From Bryoerythrophyllum caledonicum (taxonomy: Eukaryota; Streptophyta; Bryopsida; Pottiales; Pottiaceae), in the NCBI GenBank assembly GCA_963971425.1, contig OZ020518.1, forward strand, positions 19,022,784 through 19,086,783: DNA of 64,000 nucleotides, written 5' to 3'. A program made the translations under genes and the position numbers. How positions within the stretch are numbered: the stretch's first letter is position 1; each line of letters starts with the position of its first letter. Below are positions 63,788 to 64,000 of the stretch, piece by piece. The notes beneath the pieces were generated by a model. It ran no database searches, was not told the origin of the DNA, and saw only the letters and a list, made by a program, of their open reading frames with translations.

Positions 63788-64000
63788 CACAATAAAATTG
63801 GCGCGCAATGTTGTGCCAAAGAGAATCCGCCAAAAGTAATAGGAAATTGTGTGAGCATAGAAAATGTTGACCCAAAGGTCACTCACAAACTTGTAGATTC
63901 ATGCAAGGAGCCCAATAAGGAGTTCCAGGACACGAAGCCAAGGATGTGAGGTGAGTCAAGCACATCGCATATAGTTCTTATATAGTGCGTGAGCAGGAGC
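63788..64000 (-). other. hAT 5' leader, runs out of the window
   Basis: Sequence upstream of the transposase start. No terminal repeat is seen before the window ends. Confidence 0.5.

Larger units (their letters stand above)
48881..64000 (-). mobile_element. hAT DNA transposon, right end beyond the window
   Basis: Begins CAGGGTTGTC at 48881, a typical plant hAT terminus, inserted in the Copia RT; the 8 bases before it (CCGCGGGC) are the candidate duplication, whose partner lies outside the window. Minus-strand transposase at 61242-63787. It carries GC-rich minisatellites near the left end and the Gypsy element at 50230-61160 inside. The other terminus is not in view, so full length is unknown. 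Confidence 0.75.

Overview
The window looks like a transposon-rich stretch of a land-plant nuclear genome. Two host genes sit at the left edge, both on the minus strand. One is a LOB-domain (LBD) transcription factor (362-1158, two visible exons), a streptophyte family. The other is a DUF641/GIL1-IRKI-type protein (2012-4411). Species cannot be read from the sequence. Green-alga-like features of the LINEs hint at a non-flowering plant, but that is inference.

From about 5 kb onward almost everything is repeats. Between 5 and 11.8 kb there are microsatellites, minisatellites and MITE-like elements. The centrepiece (11.8-37.5 kb) is two members of one very large non-LTR retrotransposon family, one inserted in the other. 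LINE-A is on the minus strand at 11844-37500, about 12.0 kb once its insert is removed, flanked by GTTTGAAGTCAAA. LINE-B is on the plus strand at 16472-30108, about 13.6 kb, flanked by TGTTTGAATTTG, and splits the RT domain of LINE-A. Both have a long leader (2-4 kb), ORF1, a low-complexity linker, a 2A-like CGDIETNPGP motif, an AP endonuclease, an RT (YADD in LINE-B), RNase H, a CCHC motif with a restriction-like-endonuclease-like C-terminus, and a 3' hairpin with a (TTC)n tail. Carrying two endonuclease types recalls the Dualen/RandI elements of green algae. In both copies the ORF2 frame starts -1 relative to the ORF1 stop, and the RT frame starts +1 relative to the APE frame at the same A7 run. 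This is the best candidate for something undescribed.

The right part (39-64 kb) is a second nest. An old Ty1/Copia remnant is split by a non-autonomous CACTA element (40467-48297, TSD GAT) and then cut by a hAT element that starts near 48881 and runs out of the window. The hAT element holds a very young Ty3/Gypsy element (50230-61160, 2.5-kb LTRs that appear to differ by about one base, TSD GTGGC). The hAT transposase (BED finger, DUF659-like middle, dimerisation domain) is on the minus strand at 61242-63787 and is decayed.

Insertion order from nesting: LINE-A before LINE-B; Copia before CACTA and before hAT; hAT before Gypsy. All similarity calls are from reading motifs; no search was run.
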